From contig JALSIX010000085.1 of NCBI GenBank assembly GCA_026989655.1, positions 1 to 61,003 of the forward strand: a stretch of 61,003 nt of DNA, written 5' to 3'. The position numbers and the translations under genes are program-made. Below are positions 9,601-17,054 of the stretch, piece after piece. Every line of letters starts with the position of its first letter. The first letter of the stretch is position 1. Under the pieces are notes generated by a model. It was not told the origin of the DNA. It saw nothing but the letters and a program-made list of their open reading frames with translations, and ran no database searches. This DNA is from Caldilineaceae bacterium. GTDB lineage: Bacteria; Chloroflexota; Anaerolineae; Caldilineales; Caldilineaceae.

Positions 9601-12600
9601 GCCCGCAAGCTGCATGAAGCGGTCCCGGTAGAGGGTACAGGTGCTGCCGAACTGGACACCTGTCTCGTCAATGGTGAAGTCGCTCGTGGGCACGACGGTC
9701 AGGGACCAGTCCCGCACACCGAAGGGGAAGACGATGCTGGTCTTGGGCGTCAGGCAGGTCTGGCTCACCGGGAGTACATGGCTGAAGCGCAAGGTGTCGT
9801 CCTCGATGAGGACGCCCTGGGAGGCGGCCTCCACCGGGTAGCCGGGGCCATCGGTCTGGAGCTTGTAGGGGGTGAAGTCCGGGCCGAAGTCGTAGATGCG
9901 TACGGTGGCCTTGGCGCCGAACTTGTCCAGGGTCATGTCCTTCACCGTGTAGCGCACCCGGTTGGTCCGCTCCACGGCCATGGTCCCCAGGAGCACATCG
10001 CCGCTGCCTCCGCTCACGTTGCCGTTGCCGTCCGCGCTGACGCCGGAGAAGGTCACCTTGACCGGCGTATTGGCGCCCGGGCTGGGCCGTAGGGTCACCT
10101 GGCCGTTGCCGGCCAGGTTGCCCGCGGTCTTGTTACTATAGCTGGTGACGGTCACGTCCCAGGTTCCAAAGCGGAGGGTGGCCGGTGGGTCGCCCGGTCC
10201 TGGGGTGAAGGTCCCCGATTCCGGCGGCGTGTGGGCCACACTGGGCAGAGGCTTGTCCGGGATGGTGGCCTGGATCACGTTTGACTTGGCGGTGATCTCG
10301 CCCCGGGCCGTGACAGGATCGATGTTCGTTCCGTCGAAGGTCCCGGCGGAGATGCGCACCAGCTGGTAGTAGGCCGTGTCCCCGGGATGCACGTCGAGGT
10401 CGTAGAGGTTATCGGTGATGCCGATGATGGGGCTGATGGGCGTGAAACCGTCCACGCCGTTCTGGCTGCGGAAGACGATGTAGCAGCACTGTCGGTTGCC
10501 GTTGGTGGCGGAGGGATCGTCGATGGTGATGGCCACGCCGTTGCCGTCGGGCGGACCGCTCACCCACTCCACCTGGATGGTGAAGCTCTGCTGGTAGCGT
10601 TCGGACTCATCCAAGCCCACGTAGCGGGCCGGGTAGGGTCTGGACGCGGCCCTGTTCCCGGCCACATCCACCGCCTCCACCGCGTACCAGAAGATGTTGT
10701 TGCTCTGTAGAACGGAGCTGCTATCGATGAACTCGAAGGTCCGATCCGCCTCCGGCTGGCCGTTCACCAGGATCTCGCCGATCTGGGACATGGCGGCCAC
10801 GTCCGTAGGTCGATCCTCGCCCTTGGCCCGGTAGACGATGAACTTCTCCAGGTTCTGCTCCCCGACTGTGGTCCAGGTCACCCGGCCCTGGAAGCCACTG
10901 TCGACGCGGGCCTCCAGGATGGCCGGCGGGATGAGCTGTTGGGCCACGCCCGGGCTCAGGACCCGGGTGAGGGTGAAGGCAGAGGCGTCACCCAGGTTGC
11001 CCGCCTCGTCCACCCCCCGGATCTCGTACCAGACGGGGGTCTCCCGCAGGGGCGCGTAGTCGTCGCTCCAGGAGGTCCAGACGAAGCTTTCCCCAGGGGA
11101 AACGTCCACCTGGTCCACCAGCACGGCCACGCCGTCCAGGCTGAACTTGCGGTAGACCTCCACCGTCTCCACGTCGTCGTCCTCCAGGAAGCAGATGTCC
11201 TTCGGGTTGCCCAGGATGTCCATGGTGCAGGCGATGGGCGCGGCCGGCGGGTAGATGTCGTCCACCTTGCTGACCTGGGGCGCACTGGGTGCGCTCATGT
11301 TGCCCCGTTTGTCCACGGCCACCACCCGGTACCAGTAGTCTTGGTGCTCTTGGAGGCCACTGTCACTCAGGACCATCTCCTCCCTGCATACATCCGGCGT
11401 CAGGATGTCGATCCGCTCCCACTCGTCCGGCCAGACGGCCAGGGCGCTCTTGGCCCGGTAGAGCTCGAAACGCTGCCAGTCCTCGTTGCCCTCCACCGCA
11501 GGGTCGAAGGTGAAGACCACTTGCACGTCCGCGGGGTTGCCCTTGCCGTTGTATACCGTCTCCACCCGTAGCAGGTCCGGCGCGCCAGGGGGCCGGTAAT
11601 CCGGGGGTTGCAGACAGGTCTGAGGAGAGAGGCTCCCGTCCTGCTGGAGCAGGTCCAGGGAGGTGACGCTGTAGCAGTACATCCTGGATGTGTCCAGGTC
11701 GAAATCGGCCCAATGGTACTCGAACTCGTGGGCCTCCACGCCGTAGGCCAGGCGACCGCCGCTCACGTCCTCGGGGGCGCTGACGTCCTCAGGCTGGGGC
11801 TGAGGGAAGACAGGATACTCGTTGATCCGCTCCCAGCCGCTGCAGTTGACCGGGCCGGGATCGCAGGTGCGCCGGTAGACGTTGAAGCCGTTCTGCCAGA
11901 CCGGGTCCGTCTCGGGCAGGTCCAGGTCCAAGTTCCAGGTGAGATAGATGTTGGCGTGGGCCTGCCGCAGGGCACGTAGGCGCACCGCGTCGTTCAGCGC
12001 GCCGCTCGAGGGAACAGGCAGATTGGCCTCGATCTTCGAGCCGGCGTCGAAGGCATTGACGCCACTGGGATTGGGCAGGCGAGTGGGCCGGGTCGTGTCC
12101 ACCTCCACCGGCCCCAGGAGGATCTCGTCAGGTTGGCCTGCCCCCACCCGGATCCAGTAGCGGTGGACGCCTGTGCCGCTGAAGTCGGTGTCCAGATAGC
12201 CCAATCCGAAGACCTGGGCCACGCCGGGGTTCCGGCTGGCCAACCAGGAGACCAGCATGGGGTTGTCCCCAGCCTGGACGTAGGCGTGGATCTGGGAGAT
12301 GCTGTTCAGGGGAATGGGGTTGCCGTCCCCGTCCCGCTCGTAGCCGTTGCGCAGGGTCTCCCAGTGCTCGTCCAGGAGGGGCAGAGCCGTGGCGTCGTCG
12401 GTGATGGGGGAGACGGTGGCCACGATGCCCGCGCTCCCCACACCGGCGCTGGGGGAGCCGGCCGGGGCCGGCTCCCGCAGGACCTCCACGGGGGTGGTGT
12501 AGAGGTCCACGGCGTCAGTGAGGGCCCAGCGCAGGAAGACATTTCCGGCCGAATCCACCCCGTAGCCGAAGCGGCCTTCCTCGGTGGCGGCCCGGGTGGC

Positions 12601-12879
12601 TCCTCGCCAACGCCGCCGGCCCTCCTGCAGGTCGGTCAGGTCCACCACACCGTCGCCGTTCAGGTCCAGGCGAGCCGGATCGGTCCGGGGCGTGGACTGG
12701 ATGGCCCCCGCGATCTGCTGGAGGTCAGCTACGTCGATGCGGCCGTCGCAGTTCACGTCTCCCTGAACGCAGGGCTCCCCGGAGGACTGGGCGTAGGAGG
12801 TGGCCGCCACAAAGAGGACGAGCAGGAGCATTCCCGCAATGGGAAAGGCGTAACGAAGGCTGAGCAGATGGCGTCTCAT
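6616..12879 (-). CDS. giant secreted protein with N-terminal dockerin-like module and fibronectin-III-like repeats
   Basis: 2087 residues. A signal peptide ends near SYAQS. It is followed by a dockerin type I-like pair of calcium loops, DVNCDGRIDVADLQ and DLNGDGVVDLTDLQ (about residues 39-86). Residues about 90-900 hold several fibronectin-III-like domains with repeated phrases such as 'YWYRVVAVDKRGN' and 'WYEIRGVDEAGN'. The remaining 1200 residues are beta-rich and I recognise no family in them; the C-terminus (DFNWDGECPF) lacks the LP tail of its neighbours. The start is 9 bp after the stop of the cohesin-like gene, whose TAG overlaps the TAGGAG ribosome binding site, so translation is probably coupled. 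A dockerin normally binds a cohesin, and the upstream neighbour is cohesin-like, so the two may assemble on the cell surface (inference). Confidence 0.75.
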   Translation of the reverse strand: MRRHLLSLRYAFPIAGMLLLVLFVAATSYAQSSGEPCVQGDVNCDGRIDVADLQQIAGAIQSTPRTDPARLDLNGDGVVDLTDLQEGRRRWRGATRAATEEGRFGYGVDSAGNVFLRWALTDAVDLYTTPVEVLREPAPAGSPSAGVGSAGIVATVSPITDDATALPLLDEHWETLRNGYERDGDGNPIPLNSISQIHAYVQAGDNPMLVSWLASRNPGVAQVFGLGYLDTDFSGTGVHRYWIRVGAGQPDEILLGPVEVDTTRPTRLPNPSGVNAFDAGSKIEANLPVPSSGALNDAVRLRALRQAHANIYLTWNLDLDLPETDPVWQNGFNVYRRTCDPGPVNCSGWERINEYPVFPQPQPEDVSAPEDVSGGRLAYGVEAHEFEYHWADFDLDTSRMYCYSVTSLDLLQQDGSLSPQTCLQPPDYRPPGAPDLLRVETVYNGKGNPADVQVVFTFDPAVEGNEDWQRFELYRAKSALAVWPDEWERIDILTPDVCREEMVLSDSGLQEHQDYWYRVVAVDKRGNMSAPSAPQVSKVDDIYPPAAPIACTMDILGNPKDICFLEDDDVETVEVYRKFSLDGVAVLVDQVDVSPGESFVWTSWSDDYAPLRETPVWYEIRGVDEAGNLGDASAFTLTRVLSPGVAQQLIPPAILEARVDSGFQGRVTWTTVGEQNLEKFIVYRAKGEDRPTDVAAMSQIGEILVNGQPEADRTFEFIDSSSVLQSNNIFWYAVEAVDVAGNRAASRPYPARYVGLDESERYQQSFTIQVEWVSGPPDGNGVAITIDDPSATNGNRQCCYIVFRSQNGVDGFTPISPIIGITDNLYDLDVHPGDTAYYQLVRISAGTFDGTNIDPVTARGEITAKSNVIQATIPDKPLPSVAHTPPESGTFTPGPGDPPATLRFGTWDVTVTSYSNKTAGNLAGNGQVTLRPSPGANTPVKVTFSGVSADGNGNVSGGSGDVLLGTMAVERTNRVRYTVKDMTLDKFGAKATVRIYDFGPDFTPYKLQTDGPGYPVEAASQGVLIEDDTLRFSHVLPVSQTCLTPKTSIVFPFGVRDWSLTVVPTSDFTIDETGVQFGSTCTLYRDRFMQLAGQQGTLDYRNDGFMEILATDAKTGLCTGTGDATYSVKDGLNGCWVSVLPHTYTTAYPFGVEVGSSARSFRFVDGQLSQGRLTRKLVGDSLSLDYRKDTDGFALNSFSGNYVQLDITANGGITGTVTSTDTITWTEFRAYDGDYALYIPPVMTSGLPNVSWPASLGAAASGLPGDERAQPGLNAYGHDLDWTPCPTPAAPSPLAFPFTGGSDVDLYVRRSGVSGVVNMQPASPLPATLADYQFRISRFAQSWLSNWPYDSASAGKFYLPYPAEAIFQFDQLLLDEAGCVVGGALLPKEEDLDYWQVTVLPWAIFFDDADKLWIELEAQIANLERLDGNRGDPLVEMALAFNPDGTPYDGEVYPEDTVYTVDDFYVVMQDLRLSDYDPALNLRERPGWDRSATLAPAPCLPQQNGCTATPGLEGGFVELSAGVYLPFFGEATDPNADHMYLLGGDPYVGFDKRPLAEHVFSPALDIQLQYELLYAQSQGTGVASRWVGLATSQGRDISVLDNKLAEVIIAEIPNALVVEPDTERIFFGFPSATGMFLAANEAWVTLPGNDPAGSRAELEQRFLDWCSGSGGDNGPLFSLFGAGWDCALEAKLAAYLAKQEGFDDYRTLIDDVDAKAEAHGGIVSDWLTDGAFADVHVGLPLFQQKLANSPLQLQWVRGDATVRPVTDSSGRIIGGELDLLQADAYVTVYDNERDPAGPEPKTLLAGDFSMEWDPNGSVYLNTRDLGTTMADLDVRLDADMRLLFDLDDLGYGIEGGVTLYDIETQAATVDKAGAVAGFTVDDQQIVLLYTGASLDLWVELETIGRINVGGAFLFGRLDPSSPVLEQEYGDIMAAMDPDPGMVIQGAYMQLYANNIVIFDLLGSCPGVRISGGGEVAFWVFTEAGQPNNAWGVRLGVNATGKALCVAAVKASVTLQLDNDFGSNALDLTGDAWAGAGCGFCEPEKWTTKQKVREDKGCIKCILTLDFVIPLKGSTTEADFNWDGECPF

Positions 12880-12888
12880 GGCAGGCTC

Positions 12889-13464
12889 CTACGGATTGTT
12901 GCTGATGCTGGGCAGATAGAGGCGATGGCCGCCGGCGCCCAAGGTGAGTTCGGTGGATTCCAGGAGGGGCGTCACCGCCTGGCCCTGGCGATCTGTAACC
13001 AAGCCGTCGGTCAGGCCGATGGCGGTGGTCCCGGTGCGTCCGGTAGGCTGGAAGTGGAGCAAGGCGACCACGCCCTCCCCGTCCAGGCCTGAGGCCCGGC
13101 CGTAGGAGACGGCACCCAGGTTCACTCCGCCCAGGGTGGGCCGGGGTCCCAGGAGCAGCACGCAGCGCTTTCCGGACGGGTCACAGTCGGCCTGGTCGTT
13201 GCCCAGGCCTGGGGCCGCTTCCATGTCGGCCAGGGTCAGGAAACTTGGGTCGTAGGTCAAGGTGAGCTCCCAGGCGGCCAGAGCCGTGGCCTCCAGCGCG
13301 TGGAGTTCCACGGTCACCGGGGCCAGGGCGGGCAGGTCGTCCGTGGGGGCCACCAGGCGCAGGGTGGGTGCGGAGGCCGCGGATGGCCGAACACTCCCTA
13401 GGAAGGCGACCAGGGTCAGGGTCAAAAGGGCGGCCGCGAGGGCCAGAATGTGGGTGCGGTTCAT
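12889..13464 (-). CDS. secreted single-domain cohesin-like protein
   Basis: 191 residues: signal peptide (about 1-31), one cohesin-type beta-sandwich (about 32-180) and the C-terminal tail LYLPSISNNP. Cohesin-like phrases are the early V.VELHALEA strand, WELTLTYDPSFLTLADME, and VALLHFQPTG near the end, matching the 'f.L.yDp..L....v..G' and 'l..l.F' pattern of PF00963. Start ATG 13464 has GGAGGA upstream. It lies between the beta-helix protein (37 bp gap) and the dockerin protein (9 bp gap) in one operon. Cohesin-like domains outside cellulosomes often have unknown partners; here the adjacent dockerin is the obvious candidate. The assignment is by pattern, not by search. Confidence 0.65.
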   Translation of the reverse strand: MNRTHILALAAALLTLTLVAFLGSVRPSAASAPTLRLVAPTDDLPALAPVTVELHALEATALAAWELTLTYDPSFLTLADMEAAPGLGNDQADCDPSGKRCVLLLGPRPTLGGVNLGAVSYGRASGLDGEGVVALLHFQPTGRTGTTAIGLTDGLVTDRQGQAVTPLLESTELTLGAGGHRLYLPSISNNP

Positions 13465-13501
13465 GGGTTCCTCCGTCGGAGATCGCCTCGGGCCCTGTAC
13501 G

Positions 13502-16231
13502 CTATCTGCTCACCAGGGGCAGGTGGATGGAGAGGGTGTCGTCGTCCTGGATGGTGCCGGTGGCCTGGCCGTCTGCCAGGATCCCGTTCACCGGGTTGCT
13601 CAGGGCGAGGGTGAAGGTCTCATCGGGTTCGTCCACCGCGTCGCCCAGCACGGGGACCTGGATGGTCCGGCGAGTCTCGCCGGGGTTGAAGGTGAGGGTG
13701 CCGCTGACCGGCGAGTAATCGCTGCTGGCGGTGGCCGTGCCATCGCGGGTGGTGTACTCCACGGTGGTGGTCTTCCCCGAGGCTGGGGAGAGGGTGACCG
13801 TGAAGACCGCGTCCACGCTGCCGGCATTTCCCTCCTCCAAGCTCACATCGGCCACGCTCAGGGAGGGAAGGCCGTCGTCATTCAGGATCGTGATGATCGC
13901 GCTGGTGGCCTTGATGGAGACCGGGTCCGGGTTCCGGAGACGCACGGAGAAATTCTCGTCCTCCTCGAACGCGATGTCCCCCAGGATGGTGACGGGGATC
14001 TGCTGCCCGGTCTGGCCCGGGGTGAAGGTCAAAGCGCCCGTGGCGGTGATGTAGTCCACGCCTGGAGTGGCGAAGTCAGGACCACAGCAGGCGCTCGCGG
14101 AAAGATACTCCACAGTGACGGTGAAGGATGCCGGTGTAGTCAGGGTCACTGTGAGCACGGTGGAGGTGTCGCCGCTGTCCCCTTCCTCCACCTGGATGCT
14201 GGCGCCCATGGACACCTGCGCGATGTCGTCGTCCTGGATGGTGCCGGTGGCTTGGCCGTCTGCCAGGATCCCGTTCACCGGGTTGCTCAGGCTGAGGAAA
14301 AAGGTCTCGTCGGACTCGTCCACCACGTCACCCATCACCGGGACCCGGACGGTCTGGCTGGTCTCGCCGGGGTTGAAGGTGAGGGCGCCGCTGACCGAGG
14401 CGTAGTCGCTGCCTGGGGTGGCCGTGCCGTCGCGGGTGGTGTAGTCCACGGTGACGGTCTTCCCAGAGGCTGGAGAGAGGATGACCGTGAACACCGCATC
14501 CACGCTACCGACATTTCCCTCCTCCAAGCTCACATCGGCCACGCTCAGGGCGGAGAGGCCATCGTCGTCCACGATGGTGGCCTGCCCGATGGCATCCTGC
14601 ACATCCCCACCCTGGGGATTGCTCAACACCAGGCTGAAGTCCTCGTCCGGCTCCTCGTCCACATCGCCCAGGACGGGCACGCTGATCGTCCTGGTGGTCT
14701 CGCCGGGGTTGAAGGTGAGGATGCCGCTGACCGGTGTGTAGTCGCTGCCTGCGGTGGCGGTGCCGTCCTGGGTGGCATAGTCCACGGTGACCGTCTGGGC
14801 GGAGGCAGGCGCCAGGGTCACGGTGAAGACTGCGCTGCTCGTACCGCTGTCTCCCTCGTCCACCACCACGTCGGCCACACTCAGGCTGCTGCGCAGTTCG
14901 AAGGCGCCTTTGTCGCAGATGGCCGTGCCGCTGTTGTCCCCATCCACCGGCCGGGCCACGCCCCGCTGATCCGTGGCCGGACAGTTCGCGGGATCCCCGT
15001 TATCCACGGCAGCACTGCCCGGCATCAAGGCATGAGTCCAGGTGCTTCCGCCGTAGTCGCCCAGGGGCTCCAGCAGCGGATCGGCGTTCTGGAGATCGCC
15101 GGTGCCGGTGAACTGGCAGTACGTGTCGTCGGAGAGGTTGTACCCGGCAGAGGCCCAGGTGCCGCCGGCCAGGCAGTTGCGCCCTTCGTTGTTGGCCACG
15201 ATGCTGTTGTGGATGGTCATGCTACCCGAGTTGTACACGCCGCCGTAGACGACGAAGCTCGACTTGCTGGACTGGTTGTGGACCACAGTGTTGCTCTCCA
15301 GCAGGGTCTCGGCGTTGGTGAGAGAGGCCAGGCCGCCTCCGGTATCCGCCTCGTTGTCGCTGAGGGTCACGTTGGTCAGGGTGAGGACGCCGGAGTAGTT
15401 TAAGAGGCCGCCCCCGTAGTAGCTAGGCGCCTGGTTGCCGACAAATGTGCTACGGAGCACTTCCACCGGACCGTTGAGCATGTTCAACCCGCCGCCGCCC
15501 TGGCTGGTGGCTTGATTGTCCCGGAATGTGGTGTCCACGATGTAGGCGGTCGCGTTGTTGTAGATCCCACCTCCGCCTGTGGCTTTGTTGCCAGCGAACA
15601 GACTATCCGTTACCGTCAGGTAGCGGGTGTAGCTGGGATGGCCAAAGCCATAGATGCCCCCGCCTAAGCTTGCAGAGACGTTGCTGATGACCTGACTCTC
15701 CTGGAGCACAAGTTGGTTGTTGTTGTAGATGCCGCCCCCGGAGGACTCGGCAGTGTTGCTCATCACCCGCACTCGCTGCAGGGTCATCTCGCCGAAGTTG
15801 AAGATGCCCCCCCCTTTGTCATTGCCGGTGGCCAGGCCGTTGCGCACGGTCAGGTCGGCCAGGGTGACAGCCAAGGTGCCGGTGATCACCCGGGCTCGCT
15901 GGCCCCCATCGAGGATGGTGGCTTCCATGCCGGCGCCCACCAGGGTGATGTCCTGGAGGTCCAGGTTGGCGTCGTAGATTCCGACGGCGATCTGGACGGT
16001 ATCCCCCGCTCCAGCCCTGGTGACCGCCTCAGCCACCGTAGCGCAGGCGGTGGTTGGGGTCTGACAATCGTTGCTATCGCTGCCCGTGGCCCCATCCACG
16101 TACCAGGTGGCGGCTGTCGGCCCGGCCAGGACCAGGCTCATGTGCAGGACGGTTAGGAGCAGGGCGCTGAGGATAGCGATAGGAAACAGGCGGTCCAGGC
16201 GCCACGTTCGGCGAGGGGTGAACTCGTGCAT
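13502..16231 (-). CDS. secreted right-handed beta-helix protein with four CalX-beta domains
   Basis: 909 residues from ATG 16231 (MHEFTPRR, preceded by GAAGAGGA). Signal peptide/anchor about 1-40. A parallel beta-helix of the choice-of-anchor Q kind follows, with repeated 'GGGIYN' and 'GGGLLN' turns (about 45-440). Four CalX-beta domains then follow (about 445-900), each ending in a DDD or NDD calcium-binding turn, and the tail is IHLPLVSR. CalX-beta 2 and 4 are nearly identical, including at DNA level (13530-13850 versus 14230-14550), indicating recent internal duplication; domain 3 is divergent and carries a Cys-Cys pair. First gene of the four-gene surface operon. Likely a calcium-stabilised surface or adhesion protein (inference). 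Confidence 0.8.
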   Translation of the reverse strand: MHEFTPRRTWRLDRLFPIAILSALLLTVLHMSLVLAGPTAATWYVDGATGSDSNDCQTPTTACATVAEAVTRAGAGDTVQIAVGIYDANLDLQDITLVGAGMEATILDGGQRARVITGTLAVTLADLTVRNGLATGNDKGGGIFNFGEMTLQRVRVMSNTAESSGGGIYNNNQLVLQESQVISNVSASLGGGIYGFGHPSYTRYLTVTDSLFAGNKATGGGGIYNNATAYIVDTTFRDNQATSQGGGGLNMLNGPVEVLRSTFVGNQAPSYYGGGLLNYSGVLTLTNVTLSDNEADTGGGLASLTNAETLLESNTVVHNQSSKSSFVVYGGVYNSGSMTIHNSIVANNEGRNCLAGGTWASAGYNLSDDTYCQFTGTGDLQNADPLLEPLGDYGGSTWTHALMPGSAAVDNGDPANCPATDQRGVARPVDGDNSGTAICDKGAFELRSSLSVADVVVDEGDSGTSSAVFTVTLAPASAQTVTVDYATQDGTATAGSDYTPVSGILTFNPGETTRTISVPVLGDVDEEPDEDFSLVLSNPQGGDVQDAIGQATIVDDDGLSALSVADVSLEEGNVGSVDAVFTVILSPASGKTVTVDYTTRDGTATPGSDYASVSGALTFNPGETSQTVRVPVMGDVVDESDETFFLSLSNPVNGILADGQATGTIQDDDIAQVSMGASIQVEEGDSGDTSTVLTVTLTTPASFTVTVEYLSASACCGPDFATPGVDYITATGALTFTPGQTGQQIPVTILGDIAFEEDENFSVRLRNPDPVSIKATSAIITILNDDGLPSLSVADVSLEEGNAGSVDAVFTVTLSPASGKTTTVEYTTRDGTATASSDYSPVSGTLTFNPGETRRTIQVPVLGDAVDEPDETFTLALSNPVNGILADGQATGTIQDDDTLSIHLPLVSR

Positions 16232-16311
16232 GGTTGGGTCCTCTTCTCGTCTGTGGAATGGGTTGCCAGGATCAGTCATTCACGATTTGAGCCAAACAGA
16301 GGAGTGAGCAG

Positions 16312-16358
16312 CCTCAGATGCGGCATCGCCCCTCTGGGATCGGCATCTGAGGATGCCG
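16312..16358. repeat. two overlapping, mutually exclusive hairpins upstream of the surface operon
   Basis: CCTCAGATGC (16312-16321) is perfectly inverted at GCATCTGAGG (16343-16352). The right arm is also part of a compact hairpin CGGCATC-TGAG-GATGCCG (16341-16358). Only one stem can form at a time. It lies about 80-130 bp upstream of the start at 16231. No other gene is supported in 16232-16695, which otherwise holds the 14-bp tandem repeat at 16622. Confidence 0.45.
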
Positions 16359-16621
16359 ACTCCGCTACGAATTCGTGAACTGCTGAGGATAGAAGCGTTC
16401 GTCCAGACGTCTGGTCTCAGTGTAGGGCCTCGGTGTCGGATGACTGTCGGAGGAGGGCGCTCCAGCCGGCCGGTAGGTCTTACCCCGGTGACATGTCCAC
16501 CGTTCATGGCCAGGCGACGATTCTCTCGGGGAGTGTTGCCCGGTCCCTGTGTTCTTGTGGGTACTCGGTGGGCACGCGCCGGGGCGCGTCACGAGCCGCT
16601 ACGGATGCGCGCGGAAGCGTG

Positions 16622-16649
16622 CACTACGAACCGTCCACTACGAACCGTC
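16622..16649. repeat. perfect 14-bp tandem duplication
   Basis: CACTACGAACCGTC occurs twice without a gap (16622-16635 and 16636-16649). It lies in the intergenic stretch upstream of the surface operon and just past the 3' end of the small gene at 16696. It could be an operator pair or a slippage duplication. Confidence 0.7.
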
Positions 16650-16695
16650 ATCGTATTGCGATTTGCTGAGGGTCAAGATGTTCGGACTTTCGGAG

Positions 16696-16890
16696 TCACC
16701 TGGGGGTGCCCCGATCCTGCTGTAGCCAGTTCTCCAGCAATGCGAGAAGGCCGGCCAGGGACTGGAAATAGTGGATCTGGGAACTCCGCGTATCCTGCAG
16801 GGAGCCGCGGAGCACGGATTCACCTTCGGGCACGGGGTGTCCCTCATGCCATATGCGCAGCACAAACACTCGCCTTGGGGATGTTGTCAC
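16696..16890 (-). CDS. 64-residue conserved-looking small protein beside the BTAD regulator
   Basis: Starts at GTG 16890 with AAGGAG 6 nt upstream, which strongly supports translation. The protein reads RVFVLRIWHEGHP, a central V.RGSLQD strand and IHYFQSLAGLLALLENWL. I recall small Chloroflexota proteins with this 'FVLRiW.E ... WRG.l.....g....F.sl..L..fl' layout, usually without assigned function, often next to large transcriptional regulators. It is 164 bp downstream of the BTAD regulator on the same strand. A beta-rich small modulator domain is a guess; function unknown. Confidence 0.6.
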   Translation of the reverse strand: MTTSPRRVFVLRIWHEGHPVPEGESVLRGSLQDTRSSQIHYFQSLAGLLALLENWLQQDRGTPR

Positions 16891-17054
16891 ACGGGCTCCT
16901 TGGTGTTCTGGGTAGAGAACGATGTCGGAGATGTTCCCAGTCTATTGAGGAGCTGTCGGAGCAGTCTCGGAAGGAGGAGGCAGGAGGCCGAGAGGGGCAG
17001 GAGCTGGGTGACAGGTGGGAGTTTCCTACCTGTGGAGAGGGGCGTCTCTTCTCC

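Noticed and set aside
13262-15403. A 713-codon open frame on the plus strand opposite the CalX-beta protein
   Set aside because: It mirrors the repeats of the real gene, has no start signal and no recognisable motif; long antisense frames are expected at this GC content.
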